Made by a program: the position numbers and the translations under genes. The notes under the pieces were generated by a model. That model ran no database searches. It had not been told where the DNA came from and saw only the letters and a list, made by a program, of their open reading frames with translations. Shown here in pieces: positions 11,418 to 22,049 of a DNA stretch of 64,000 bases. The DNA is from Dioscorea cayenensis subsp. rotundata (lineage: Eukaryota > Streptophyta > Magnoliopsida > Dioscoreales > Dioscoreaceae). The stretch is from positions 20,303,589 through 20,367,588 of the forward strand of contig NC_052486.1 of the NCBI RefSeq assembly GCF_009730915.1. The letters run 5' to 3'. The first letter of the stretch is position 1; every line of letters begins with the position of its first letter.

Positions 11418-12292
11418 GGGATGGCCAGTGGCGGAACCAGAAACAAATTAAAGGGGGTGCTTATATAAAAAATTATAAAAAATTTTTTTGAAGTTTTTTC
11501 AATTCAAAAAATATAATTAGATTAGTTGAACGACATATTTATGGTAGTTTGGCCGATCCAATTGTTACATAAAAAAAAACAATACATTTATAATTTTTTA
11601 TACAAGACAAAATATAAAATTAAGGGGCCAAACAATAATTTTTTATAAATATTTTTTAAAGAGGATCATTCTTCTGTGGATGTTCATAGATAAAAAAAAT
11701 CTATAGATGTTCATTATAAACAATTGGATCTCGATCTAACTGTTAACATTGATGAACAGTTACTACAGTAATTACTGTTTATCTATGTCCGTTGGATCAT
11801 GATCTAACGGCTGATAATTGGACATCCATAGATTTCTTATCTATGGATGTCCATAGAAAATGTATTGTTTTTTTTAAATATATATATATATATATTATCC
11901 TAACTAATAAAAATCACGGATTTAACTGGTAAATATTTGTAATTTTTTTTATTCCATATAAACTAATTTGTAATAAATGAAAGCTAAACATTATCTTTTT
12001 GGAAAAAAAATTCTTTTATATTATATAAACCAATTTATAAAACATCTAAATAATAAATATTAATTTTGTTCCAAACACAAAATGAAAATAAAAATTCAAT
12101 GAATTATTTATATACATATATATAGAGAAAGAAAGAGTGAATGAGAAGAGAGAGGGGGTGCTTCCAATTTCCTACTCCTCCCTAAGTCCCTCTAATATAC
12201 ATATAAACATGTATATAATATTGATTAGTTGGGGCCAAGGGGGTGCTCAAAGCACCCCCTTGACCCCCCCTCCATCCGCCCCTGGGGATGGC
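11418..12292. mobile_element. Non-autonomous hAT element with perfect 8-bp target duplication
   Basis: The element spans 11426–12284 (859 bp), flanked by GGGATGGC at 11418–11425 and 12285–12292. Its ends are CAGTGGCGGAACC on the left and, reverse-complemented on the right, CAGGGGCGGATGG, the CAG-start short inverted repeat of the hAT superfamily. Near the right end a small hairpin GGGGGTGCTCAAAGCACCCCC (12240–12260) is a family hallmark shared with the fragment at 43488–43535. There is no transposase frame. A second inverted-repeat element is nested at about 11667–11861. Confidence 0.8.
11667..11861. mobile_element. Fold-back MITE nested inside the hAT element
   Basis: Inverted arms of about 40 bp: the left reads CTGTGGATGTTCATAGATAA then AATCTATAGATG, and the right arm reverse-complemented reads CTATGGACATCCATAGATAA then AATCTATGGATG. 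The middle includes GATCTCGATCTAAC and GATCATGATCTAAC. Ends are approximate and no target duplication is evident, so the superfamily is undecided. Confidence 0.6.
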
Positions 12293-15200
12293 CATTGTTT
12301 GCGGGTGAGAAAAGTGCATTAGAGCGGAGGTGAGTTCATCATTGCCCATGCTCAGGTGCAAACACGAGTATTCATAAGTCCCAGAACATGGGGTACCAAA
12401 GGGGTAAATTTACTCCCTCACCTGTATATTCGTGTTATTGTCAGGTTTGTCATCGACAATAAAGGTATTTTAAGTATTTTAAAAAAAATTCTAAAATAAA
12501 GAAGGTCAAATTGATAAACTTATAAATAATTCTACCTTGATTTTTATAAAGGAAATTATAAGGCTATATATTATACATTATAAAAAAGACTGAAATGTCA
12601 AATGGTCTGTTGCATGTACGCACATGGAATTTGGAAGGAATCAAAAGGGAAGTTTCTTATGCAATGTTTGCAATGTTTGCTACCAAACAGTATACCATGC
12701 ATGATGATAAGAAAACCAGGCATCAGTGTTTCCCACGTCTAATTTCATTTTTCTTATATCAATTAAATTACAAAAATAACCCTGAGATATTTTTTGGGAG
12801 GTCGGAATAGCCCAATTATATTATAACTTTTAATCAAATAAATAAATAAATAAATAAAATAAAATAAAAATTGTACAATTTACTCCTTTCATTTCATATT
12901 AATTATCACATTTATTTTTTTTCAAATTATTTATCATCTTTAGGGGTTTTATAAACATTAATTATTTTTTTCTAATTTTATTTTTCTTCCTATTTAGAGA
13001 TATGTGCATTAATGAGAATAAATAATTATAATAAAAATAAAAATGTCTTATCATAATATTTTTTTTATTTTAGAAATTTTAATGATAATTTTAATATTTA
13101 TGTAAAATTCAAATGCATCACTTAATACAAAATGAATAGAATATAATATAACAAATATATATTTTTTTTAAATAAAGTGCATGCCATTAAGATTTAAAAA
13201 ATATTTTATTTACTTAAGAATAAGAAGAACCTGAATTTTTTAGCCACCAGAGTAACGATGCAGGACGCCCCATCGCGCGACCTCCTTGGTGAGGAGTGTC
13301 TTTTTGTGTTTGTTATTGTATCCTTAAAGGATTTTCTCGTCCTTTAAGTTCATTTCTCTTTTGCTTTTTTTGGTTGTGCTTGTTATCTTCTCATCCCATT
13401 TCTAATAGATGTTTTTGTAGAGTTTTGGCTCATGTTATGTTTTTTCTGGCTTTTTAATGCATGTGATTTTTCAAAAAACATAATAAGGGGAACCAACCGG
13501 TCCTAGCACATGATGATACATGTTCCATATAAAAAAATAAAATAAAATGATAGTTTTGCAAATAAGCACAAAATAAAATAAAATAAATCACATGCACGTC
13601 CAAAGTATGTCAACAATATGACCTGAATAAATATTAAAGGGATGATGAGTGAGTGGTCATCCACACCACACTAGGATCACTCATGCTTCGTTTTCAGAAT
13701 GGGTGCCCTTCATGAAACCCTAGATTTTTTAGGGTTGTTAGCCAACATGAACCTAAAATAACTTTTGCCTTTTTTGTCTTGTTATGTTTATAAAAAAACT
13801 ATTCTATATGTCAATAAAAGGCCAAAAGCTTGATGATCACACAAAGCACTACAAAATTTTAATAAAAATAAATAAATAAATAAAATCAGAGTCAAACAGT
13901 ATACAAGGTCATTATAGTAATTTTACAATTAATAATAAAAAATAATTAATAAAATTCAATAGAACCATTGAATAAATATGAATGTGTCCCTCAAAGTCAA
14001 GACAAAAATAGAAATATTCAAGAAAAAACACACATGACACCCTGGAAATTTCAACATTTTAGACATTTTTTTTCATACATGAATTTTCCAAGTTCTAAGT
14101 TAATTGTTTTTTTGTAACTAAATGAGAGTTAAACATATATCCAAATAGGTCACTATCGTCATTCCACACCTTACAATTTTATAAATTTAAAATCCATAAA
14201 TAAAAAAAAAAAGAAAGACTTAATGAAAGAAAACAAATAATTAGTGAAAGTTGAAGTAAAAAAAAATATCTAAAATTCAACTGTTCTAGATGTTAATTTG
14301 ATTTCATATGTTTATTTGAGACAACCTAGGTCCACATGTGGTCATTATGGTCATTTTATATTTTACTATGCCTATACGCAGAGTATCTTTACGTGGTGGT
14401 GAAAAAGGTTAAAAAGAAATGTATATTTATATTAAAATAAACCAGCACCACTTTACAATACAAACATTATAATATTTTATTATCACTTTTATAATAAACT
14501 CATTCTTTTTCTTTATAAAAAAATTGTTAATATTTCATTCTCCTTTTTGCTAACTTGTTCATATTTTTTTAACAAAATTATGTATATTTAAAAATAATAT
14601 TTAAGGATTTAATACCAAAATAATTCATCAATTATATAAATTTAATTATACAAGCCAACTATTAATATATTGATATCGAATTTTTTACATAAAATGTTCG
14701 TATCTCGGTGATGAGGTGGATTTGAACCTTTTAACTCATGGAGTATGAAATTAAAAAAAATGATAAATTAAAAAAAAACACACACAACAGTAAAAGAGCA
14801 AAAATCAAAATAAAATATTTTGAAAAGAAAACCTCATTATATATAAATATATATATAAAAGGAATTCCCAAAAAAGTAAAGTTCTAAAATATTAATTTTC
14901 TTATAAAAGTTATTATTCTTTTCAAAATCATGAAAGATTTTCAAAACTTTATAAATCAATATTTCAAAGTAATTACACTGAAAAATATATATATTTAGAC
15001 ACAAATTTCAACTGCTATCATTATTCTCTTCAACTCATTATTTTTCATATTTAAAAATTAATTTTTTACCCACCAACCCATACCAAGTTCACAAGCAACT
15101 ACCTGATAACCAAGCCACAATAAACCTCCTTCATAAACAGAAAACCAAAAATTAAAAATTATAAACCTTTAATTAAAACCCCCACTAATCCCAAATTAGT

Positions 15201-15300
15201 TTATTAACCACTAATTATTAATTCTTAATTATCTCATTATATAATATCACCATCACCACCTTCAAACAGAAGAAGAAGAAGAAGAAGAGAGCATCACATA
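12293..15300. other. AT-rich spacer, no gene seen
   Basis: No supported gene. The T-rich piece 13250–13480 (with TTCTCGTCCTTTAAG and a TTTTTGGTTGTGCTTGTT stretch) resembles the 3' tail of plant LINEs, but no coding remnant precedes it, so I do not call it one. Confidence 0.5.
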
Positions 15301-15310
15301 CCTCAGTCCA

Positions 15311-17209
15311 ATGGCAGGCGAGTGGAAGAAGCTCACCACCACTCACTCCTCCTTCAAGCGCTCCGGCGTCCTCCCCGTCGCCGCCGTGGCCCTCCTCCTG
15401 CACCCGCCTCCTACCTTCTCGCCCTCTGGCAACACTCCCTCCCAAAGCTCCACCTCCACCCTCAGCCTCCACCCCTCTTTCTCCCTCTCCTGCAACCCTT
15501 CACCTCCTCTTCTTCTTCTTCTCAGTCTTCGTCTCTCCGCACTCGACTTCACCGCCCACCACGCGGCCGATGACACTGCTCGACATCGCCGGAGACGAAG
15601 AAGTTCCCGGCATGTGATCCCCAAATACAGCGAGGTACACTCCCTGCAGGGACCGTGACCAGAGTCTCAAGTTCGGACCGAGACCGTCTGCATCTATAGA
15701 GAACTGTCCGGCCAATAAATGAGATTTTTGAAGTGTTTGATTCCGGCACCGGCCGGCTGCGGAATCCGTTCCCCTGGCCATTAGCCGGGGCACGCACCTG
15801 GTTCGCTAACGTCCCTCACAAGGAGCTCACGCGTGGAAGGCTGTGCAGAACTGGATCCGTGCTCGACGGTGATAAGTTCAGTTCCCGGCGGCGGCACGAT
15901 AGTTTTCCGCGGCGCCGATGCTTATATCGATGACATCGCCAAGCCGTTCCTTTGCGTGTACGACTATTGGACCGTTGTTGATACTGGTTGTGGGGTGAGT
16001 GAGCTTTAGCTTCAGCTCAAGATCAAGCTCGAGCTTTTGACGTTCATGGATATCTCTGTTTCTAATGATGCGTAGGTTTGCGAGCTTCGAGCGCACCTGT
16101 TGTCGAGGACGTGCTGACGATGTCGTTTGCACCGAGAGATTCGCACGAGGCCCAGGTGCAGTTCGCGCTCGAGCGTGGTGTGCCGGCCATGATCGGCGTG
16201 CTCGCCTCAAGCGGCTTTTGCCGTATCCGCCCGCGCGTTTGACGCTGGCGCACTGCTCACGCTGTCTCATTCCATGGCAACTTTATGGTATTCCTTTTCT
16301 CTCTCTTTTCTCTTTGCAGAAAGCATTTCATCGAACACCATTAACAATTTGCTCATTGCTCTTCATCGAACACCATGAATTCAGTGCTTATTCTTTGCAT
16401 GGTTTCATCAGAACACAATGGGTTCATTGCTCGTTTTCTCTTCGGCGCATTTCACCAAACATAGAGAGCTCACTGAGCCTATTTTTCTCTTTGCTGCATT
16501 TCATCGGAACACTTTGACTTTGAGCTCATCCCCAAAAACCTCTAATCACTGCCAATTGTTTCTCAGATGGCCTTTTTGAAGGAAATCGATAGAATTCTCC
16601 GACCAGGAGGCTACTGGATCCCTCAGCCCCATCCCACTGGAAAAAGCACTGGAGAGGATGGGAACGCACCTGGGACGACCTCAACGCCAGGAGCAGGCCG
16701 CCATGGTGAATCAATCGCCAAAGAAGCGTGCTGGATCCAGAAGAAAAGGGATGACATCGCCGTCTGGCGAAACCCAACAACCACCTCCACTGCGCCGCGC
16801 CACGCGCTGCGCCACCTGTCCTCCTCCAACGACGCCGCCTGGTACACCACCGCGGACTCTTGCCTCTCTCTCCCCACCTCCGCCACGATCTCAAACCCCT
16901 GGCCCGTGCGAGGCTCCGCGATTCCCCCAAGGATCATCGCCGGCACCATCACCGGCATCACACCCGAGATCTTCACCTCCGATTCAGAGCTCTGGAAAGA
17001 GTCAACTACTACCAAAGACGATCAACAGCCAGTAGGGAACGAGGGACGATCACCGGAACTTGCTGGACATGAACGCGAAGCTCGGCGGGTTTGCGGCGGC
17101 GATGATCCGGCGATCCAGTGTGTGGTGAGGAACGTCATCCCGACGGTGACAGGTGGACATCTCGGCGCGTCGTCTACGAGCGAGGACTCATCGGAACCTA
17201 CCAAAATTG
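15311..17209 (+). pseudogene. PMT-type S-adenosylmethionine methyltransferase (DUF248), frame broken and 3' truncated
   Basis: This gene belongs to the plant PMT/QUA2-like family of Golgi type II membrane methyltransferases (Methyltransf_29), linked to cell-wall pectin. Three exons are visible: about 15311–15994, 16076–16287 and 16567–17209, each with GT–AG borders. Exon 1 has a start MAGEWKKL, a hydrophobic anchor region, then words KYSE and PCRDRDQSLKF and the GADAYIDDIA block, ending at DTGCG, the SAM-binding motif. Exon 2 gives [20 protein letters not shown] and LAHCSRCLIPW. Exon 3 gives FLKEIDRILRPGGYW and IAKEACWIQKKRDDIAVW. The conserved words are spread over all three frames, needing many small indels to join, while the words themselves are well conserved. 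The last exons (a second RPxG block) are missing before the gap. It is either a pseudogene or badly sequenced GC-rich DNA; the family call is firm. Confidence 0.8.
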
Positions 17210-17224
17210 GTGAGCATTTTCTTA

Positions 17225-17385
17225 GATCATGATTGCCATTGCTGAGGGTTGATCGAGATCTCTCTAATGGTCATCAATGGCGTGGCGCCGGGTGCAGAAA
17301 CCGTAGCCGACGTATCCGCAGATTACCACGATCTCCTCTTCGTCACGATGCGTTTCACGCTATTCGAGATCGGTATGCTTTTTTC
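17225..17385 (+). other. Unrecognised GC-rich open stretch, possible exon
   Basis: Downstream of the methyltransferase exon a frame from 17249 begins MIEISLMVINGVAP and continues to RFTLFEI, where a plausible splice donor (GATCG then GTATGC) follows at about 17372. Composition is coding-like, unlike the AT-rich DNA that follows. It does not resemble the expected C-terminal part of PMT proteins. I cannot name it; it may be the start of another gene whose next exon lies in or beyond the gap. Confidence 0.3.
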
Positions 17386-17399
17386 TCTTGCTCGCTTGC

Positions 17400-19356
17400 T
17401 CGCTTGCTTTCCGCCATTAGGGCTACTTTTATGCTTTCTAAATTATTTTTATTTATTCAAAATCCCTAAATCCGTTAAAAGTTTTTTTTTTTTTTTTATG
17501 GTTTAATTGCTGTCTGATTACTGTAAGTATGTATTTTACGTATTTTAATTGTTACAATATTTTAGGTCTGATTAGTTACTCGTATTTGGTGAGGTTTAGG
17601 TTGTTTAGTCGCCTTGTTATTTTATGTCTGATCGTTCTGTGTATAGAATAATGGAATTCGGTGAAATATGAAATTTGTTTCCACAAATAATATTCGAGGG
17701 CTGGCGAGAGAGTATCTGATTCTGAGGGTTGTTGTGATTAAATATTTTATGTTATGGGATTTACTTTTGTATGAGATTATTGTATATACTGATTTTTTTT
17801 TTTTATTTTTACATTTAAAGTTTCTTGAATTTATTTGCAATTATATTTATATATATTTCCTGAAAACTTTTGTTGTTATGGAAAAGGATGATTGTATTTT
17901 TGGATTTATAAAGGGTTATATGTAAAATTGTAATTTAAGTTTTTTAACATTTGCAAAAGAAACTCCTGGATTTTATATTGGCTTATGGAAATGAATTAGT
18001 ATATAATTATATAGCCTTTATGACTTTGAAAACAATTATTATGTTATAAACTCATAAATTGTTCTTGTTTTGTTTGATGTTCTTGTTGAAGTTATAATTA
18101 CCTATATAATTCTCTGATTGGATATATATATATATATATGCACAAAAAAAGTAAAAAATTTGTGTTTGGCTTTAACCTTTATGGGATTGTTTCCATTATT
18201 TATTTATTTAATTTTATCTAGGCAGGGGAAAAGAAAATGACAAAATTTAAGAGGTTTTTTTCAGGAAATATTCAGAATGGTATCTGTTTATACTCCTAAA
18301 AGCAAGTTAGGTCCAACTAGATATACTCTTTTTAGGAAACCTAATCTAAATTTCATATTAAGAAAATTTTTCTTGATTAGTTTTTCTAAATTATGTAATC
18401 TTCACTTTTTTTTATAATAAAAATGTGTTAACCATATTGTTAATAAATAAAAAAGTTTATGAAAATGTGGAAAGATACTTTGGGGCCTACATTAATAAAA
18501 CAAATCAAAAATATCAATTACAAGATAAGAAGTCCAAAGATGATTTATGGTGAGTGTGAACAAAGCCAACTTTTCACTTTTCTGTATTCCTTGTGGTGTC
18601 AACGAGTAAGTTATTGAACACTAATCTTGAGTGAGGTGCCAATAAAGTTCTTGACAATGAATAAATCACGGTAACCCGTCCATGTTGTTATAAATGCATT
18701 AAATTAGTTGAAACATGTTTTGTCAATAATTCTAATAATAAGTCTGTGGTTTAGTTGTGTGTTCATTTTAGTATGTCTTAACTTGTTTGGAATTAAAAGA
18801 TCACATGTTATGTTTAACTAAAAGTTATGTATGATGGCATGTAAAATTCTTTTTCAACCCTAGAAAGGATCATGGTTAATTAATGATAGACGTTGGGAGC
18901 TCAATGTTCAAGTTTCAAACAATGTTGATGTTTTAACTTAACACACAATTAAAGTTGCTTTTCTTTGTTCGCTTATATTGAGAAATAATCAAATTGTTTT
19001 GGTATTTTTTCTATATTATTAAAGTGAGTTGATCTCTACCAAAAGAAATACTAAAAATATAGCATGAAAACTATTAAAATAAATGCTTTGAACTACTAAA
19101 CGAGGATAATAACGTTTTTATAATAATGTTTTAAACATTAACAAGTAATGAAGAAATTTTACGTGAGAAAAGCTTGAATAAATAATTTTTTGTTAATGTA
19201 AATTGAGATTTATTAAGATAAAAAAAATACATCCATAGTGGATTTAATCGGATATATGTAACTAAAATTGTGTAAAAATTTATAAATTTTCCTATTTTTG
19301 AAAATATTTTTTTCAAAGTAAATTACTTTTAGCCAATTGAGTAGGATTGTGAAAGA
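17400..19356. other. AT-rich spacer, no gene seen
   Basis: No supported gene or repeat boundary; (AT)n at 18123–18140. The open frames here are AT-rich with no protein-like composition. Confidence 0.55.
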
Positions 19357-20356
19357 NNNNNNNNNNNNNNNNNNNNNNNNNNNNNNNNNNNNNNNNNNNN
19401 NNNNNNNNNNNNNNNNNNNNNNNNNNNNNNNNNNNNNNNNNNNNNNNNNNNNNNNNNNNNNNNNNNNNNNNNNNNNNNNNNNNNNNNNNNNNNNNNNNNN
19501 NNNNNNNNNNNNNNNNNNNNNNNNNNNNNNNNNNNNNNNNNNNNNNNNNNNNNNNNNNNNNNNNNNNNNNNNNNNNNNNNNNNNNNNNNNNNNNNNNNNN
19601 NNNNNNNNNNNNNNNNNNNNNNNNNNNNNNNNNNNNNNNNNNNNNNNNNNNNNNNNNNNNNNNNNNNNNNNNNNNNNNNNNNNNNNNNNNNNNNNNNNNN
19701 NNNNNNNNNNNNNNNNNNNNNNNNNNNNNNNNNNNNNNNNNNNNNNNNNNNNNNNNNNNNNNNNNNNNNNNNNNNNNNNNNNNNNNNNNNNNNNNNNNNN
19801 NNNNNNNNNNNNNNNNNNNNNNNNNNNNNNNNNNNNNNNNNNNNNNNNNNNNNNNNNNNNNNNNNNNNNNNNNNNNNNNNNNNNNNNNNNNNNNNNNNNN
19901 NNNNNNNNNNNNNNNNNNNNNNNNNNNNNNNNNNNNNNNNNNNNNNNNNNNNNNNNNNNNNNNNNNNNNNNNNNNNNNNNNNNNNNNNNNNNNNNNNNNN
20001 NNNNNNNNNNNNNNNNNNNNNNNNNNNNNNNNNNNNNNNNNNNNNNNNNNNNNNNNNNNNNNNNNNNNNNNNNNNNNNNNNNNNNNNNNNNNNNNNNNNN
20101 NNNNNNNNNNNNNNNNNNNNNNNNNNNNNNNNNNNNNNNNNNNNNNNNNNNNNNNNNNNNNNNNNNNNNNNNNNNNNNNNNNNNNNNNNNNNNNNNNNNN
20201 NNNNNNNNNNNNNNNNNNNNNNNNNNNNNNNNNNNNNNNNNNNNNNNNNNNNNNNNNNNNNNNNNNNNNNNNNNNNNNNNNNNNNNNNNNNNNNNNNNNN
20301 NNNNNNNNNNNNNNNNNNNNNNNNNNNNNNNNNNNNNNNNNNNNNNNNNNNNNNNN
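19357..20356. other. Assembly gap of exactly 1000 N
   Basis: One thousand N, a placeholder length for a scaffold join. The two sides are separate contigs and their true distance is unknown. All reading frames drawn across it are artefacts. Confidence 0.99.
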
Positions 20357-21790
20357 GAGAAGGAAGCAATCGCTAACACACTATCACATCAGTTACCTTC
20401 ATCATCACTTAAATTATGATCCCATAGCTGGTCATGGAGGCAACTTGAAGATCTGCTGCTATTATCAAGGACAGTGCTTATTGGCCCAAAAAAAAGCACA
20501 CATTGAAGGATGTGCTAATCTAAATGCAACCAAGTCAGATGACACAAAGCATGAAGCCACCAAATGTTCAATTCTAAACTCCTTCCTATACCAAATCAGG
20601 TATGGGAGGACATAGCTATGGACTTCATCCAAGGCGTTTAGTAGAGGAAAGACTACCATCTTGCGTGTGTGAGGATTGCTTGACCAAGTATACAGAGATT
20701 TCTTACTCTCGGACAGTTTATACTGCACAAAAAGTAGCCAAAGGTTATGTTAAGAGCGCAGCCAAGCTCCATATTGTGTGTAGATCAATTGAAAGCAATC
20801 AAGATAGACTATTTCTTTTCTTTTGCAAGAGTTATTTTCTTTGGTAAGGCACAAATTCCAGGATGGTAACAGCATATTCATCCATAAACTAGTTACCAGT
20901 CAATCTCAAGCCTTGAATTAACTTACATGTACTCCAATGTTATTATACTATCGCAAAGCGAAGTCCAAGATACATCTCACCACTCCACCATCAATATGTA
21001 TGCCACTATTATACATTACATGGCTGACCATCTGCCACACCTTCCTATATTAAAGGGCTTCCTAGGGAAGAGGAGGTGAACTAAGTTAGTAGAGAATGAG
21101 ATGAGCATTTGAAAACTTTGAAGCAACACTTTGCCCAAAACCACATGAAGCAATATCACTGTGAAGATAGGAACAATAGTTTGTTTTTACTACAAAGGTA
21201 TATATAGAGAAATATTAGGGTTTTGTGGTTTGGACCCAATATGGCCCATTAACTAAATATAAACTATAACATAACTCTAACTAATTACAATCGATAAATA
21301 AGGAGAATGTTGGTAACTAAGTTCTTCATCAACTACCAACATGTTCTGCTTTGACTACCAAAATACTAACAAGTTTCTATCGTATGAGGAATCTTTTTCC
21401 CTCCCTTTCAAGTTGTTCCCTACTTTATATAGTCCTTTCAAGATAATCGAAAAAGATTCATTCAGTGACTCTATAGACTGCAATCCTGTTCTTGGAGCAC
21501 ATATTCATAATGTTTCACATGTGTCCAAACAAACCTTTTCTGAGGTACATCTTTTGCCACTTCTAGTTTATCTCCCGTGTTCATTGAAGATCAACCACAT
21601 CTTCCAATGGAAGTGCTAGATCGCTGCTAGCATAGAATCCATGATTGTCACTAGACATAAATTCTTATTCTTGGGAGCCATCCGCAAGAGCAAAAGCAAC
21701 ATGGGATGGGAGGACCATGACGCCCTTGTCTTTCCCTTTCCTGATATTCCACCTTGATGGTAAGGTCTCTCAGAGGAGCAGGGAGTTGTC
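20357..21790 (+). mobile_element. Ty3/gypsy chromovirus relic: integrase and chromodomain
   Basis: Broken polyprotein on the + strand, cut on the left by the gap. Near 20580–20640 the frame reads LPIPNQVWEDIAMDFIQGV, the entry of the gypsy integrase core, followed in another frame by LTKY, YTAQKVAKGYVKSAAKLH and SNQDRLF. Near 21085–21180 a piece DEHLKTLKQHFAQNHMKQYH fits the integrase tail. After a 150-bp non-coding insertion, 21341–21620 carries PFKIIEK (GPY/F module) and AHIHNVSHVSK. Near 21690–21780 a chromodomain-like W-E-D-H-D and FPFPDIPPW end precedes a purine stretch and TGTCATAA at about 21788, a candidate 3' LTR start. Many stops and frameshifts; not active. Confidence 0.7.
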
Positions 21791-22049
21791 ATAACAACAG
21801 AAATTCAACAAATAAAAAAAATCAGCAATACACCACTATCAAATCAGTAATATATCAACATTGAGTCAACAACAAGCAGCAACAATCAGTATCAAATCAG
21901 GGTTTCCTATACCGTAAAAAGACTATAAATAAACACAAGTAGCCACCTTTCACGATCATCAAAGTTCCCGTTATTTTTACTTATCTCCTAATTATACTAA
22001 GTTCTCTAACCTTAATAAGATGGTCTTTTAAATTTGCTGAATTTTCAAA

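Noticed and set aside
13250..13480. LINE 3' tail
   Set aside because: T-rich words resemble LINE tails, but no reverse transcriptase or RNase H remnant lies next to it, so support is too thin.
19213..20419. Very long open frames of 346–388 codons across the middle of the window
   Set aside because: They consist almost wholly of N from the assembly gap.
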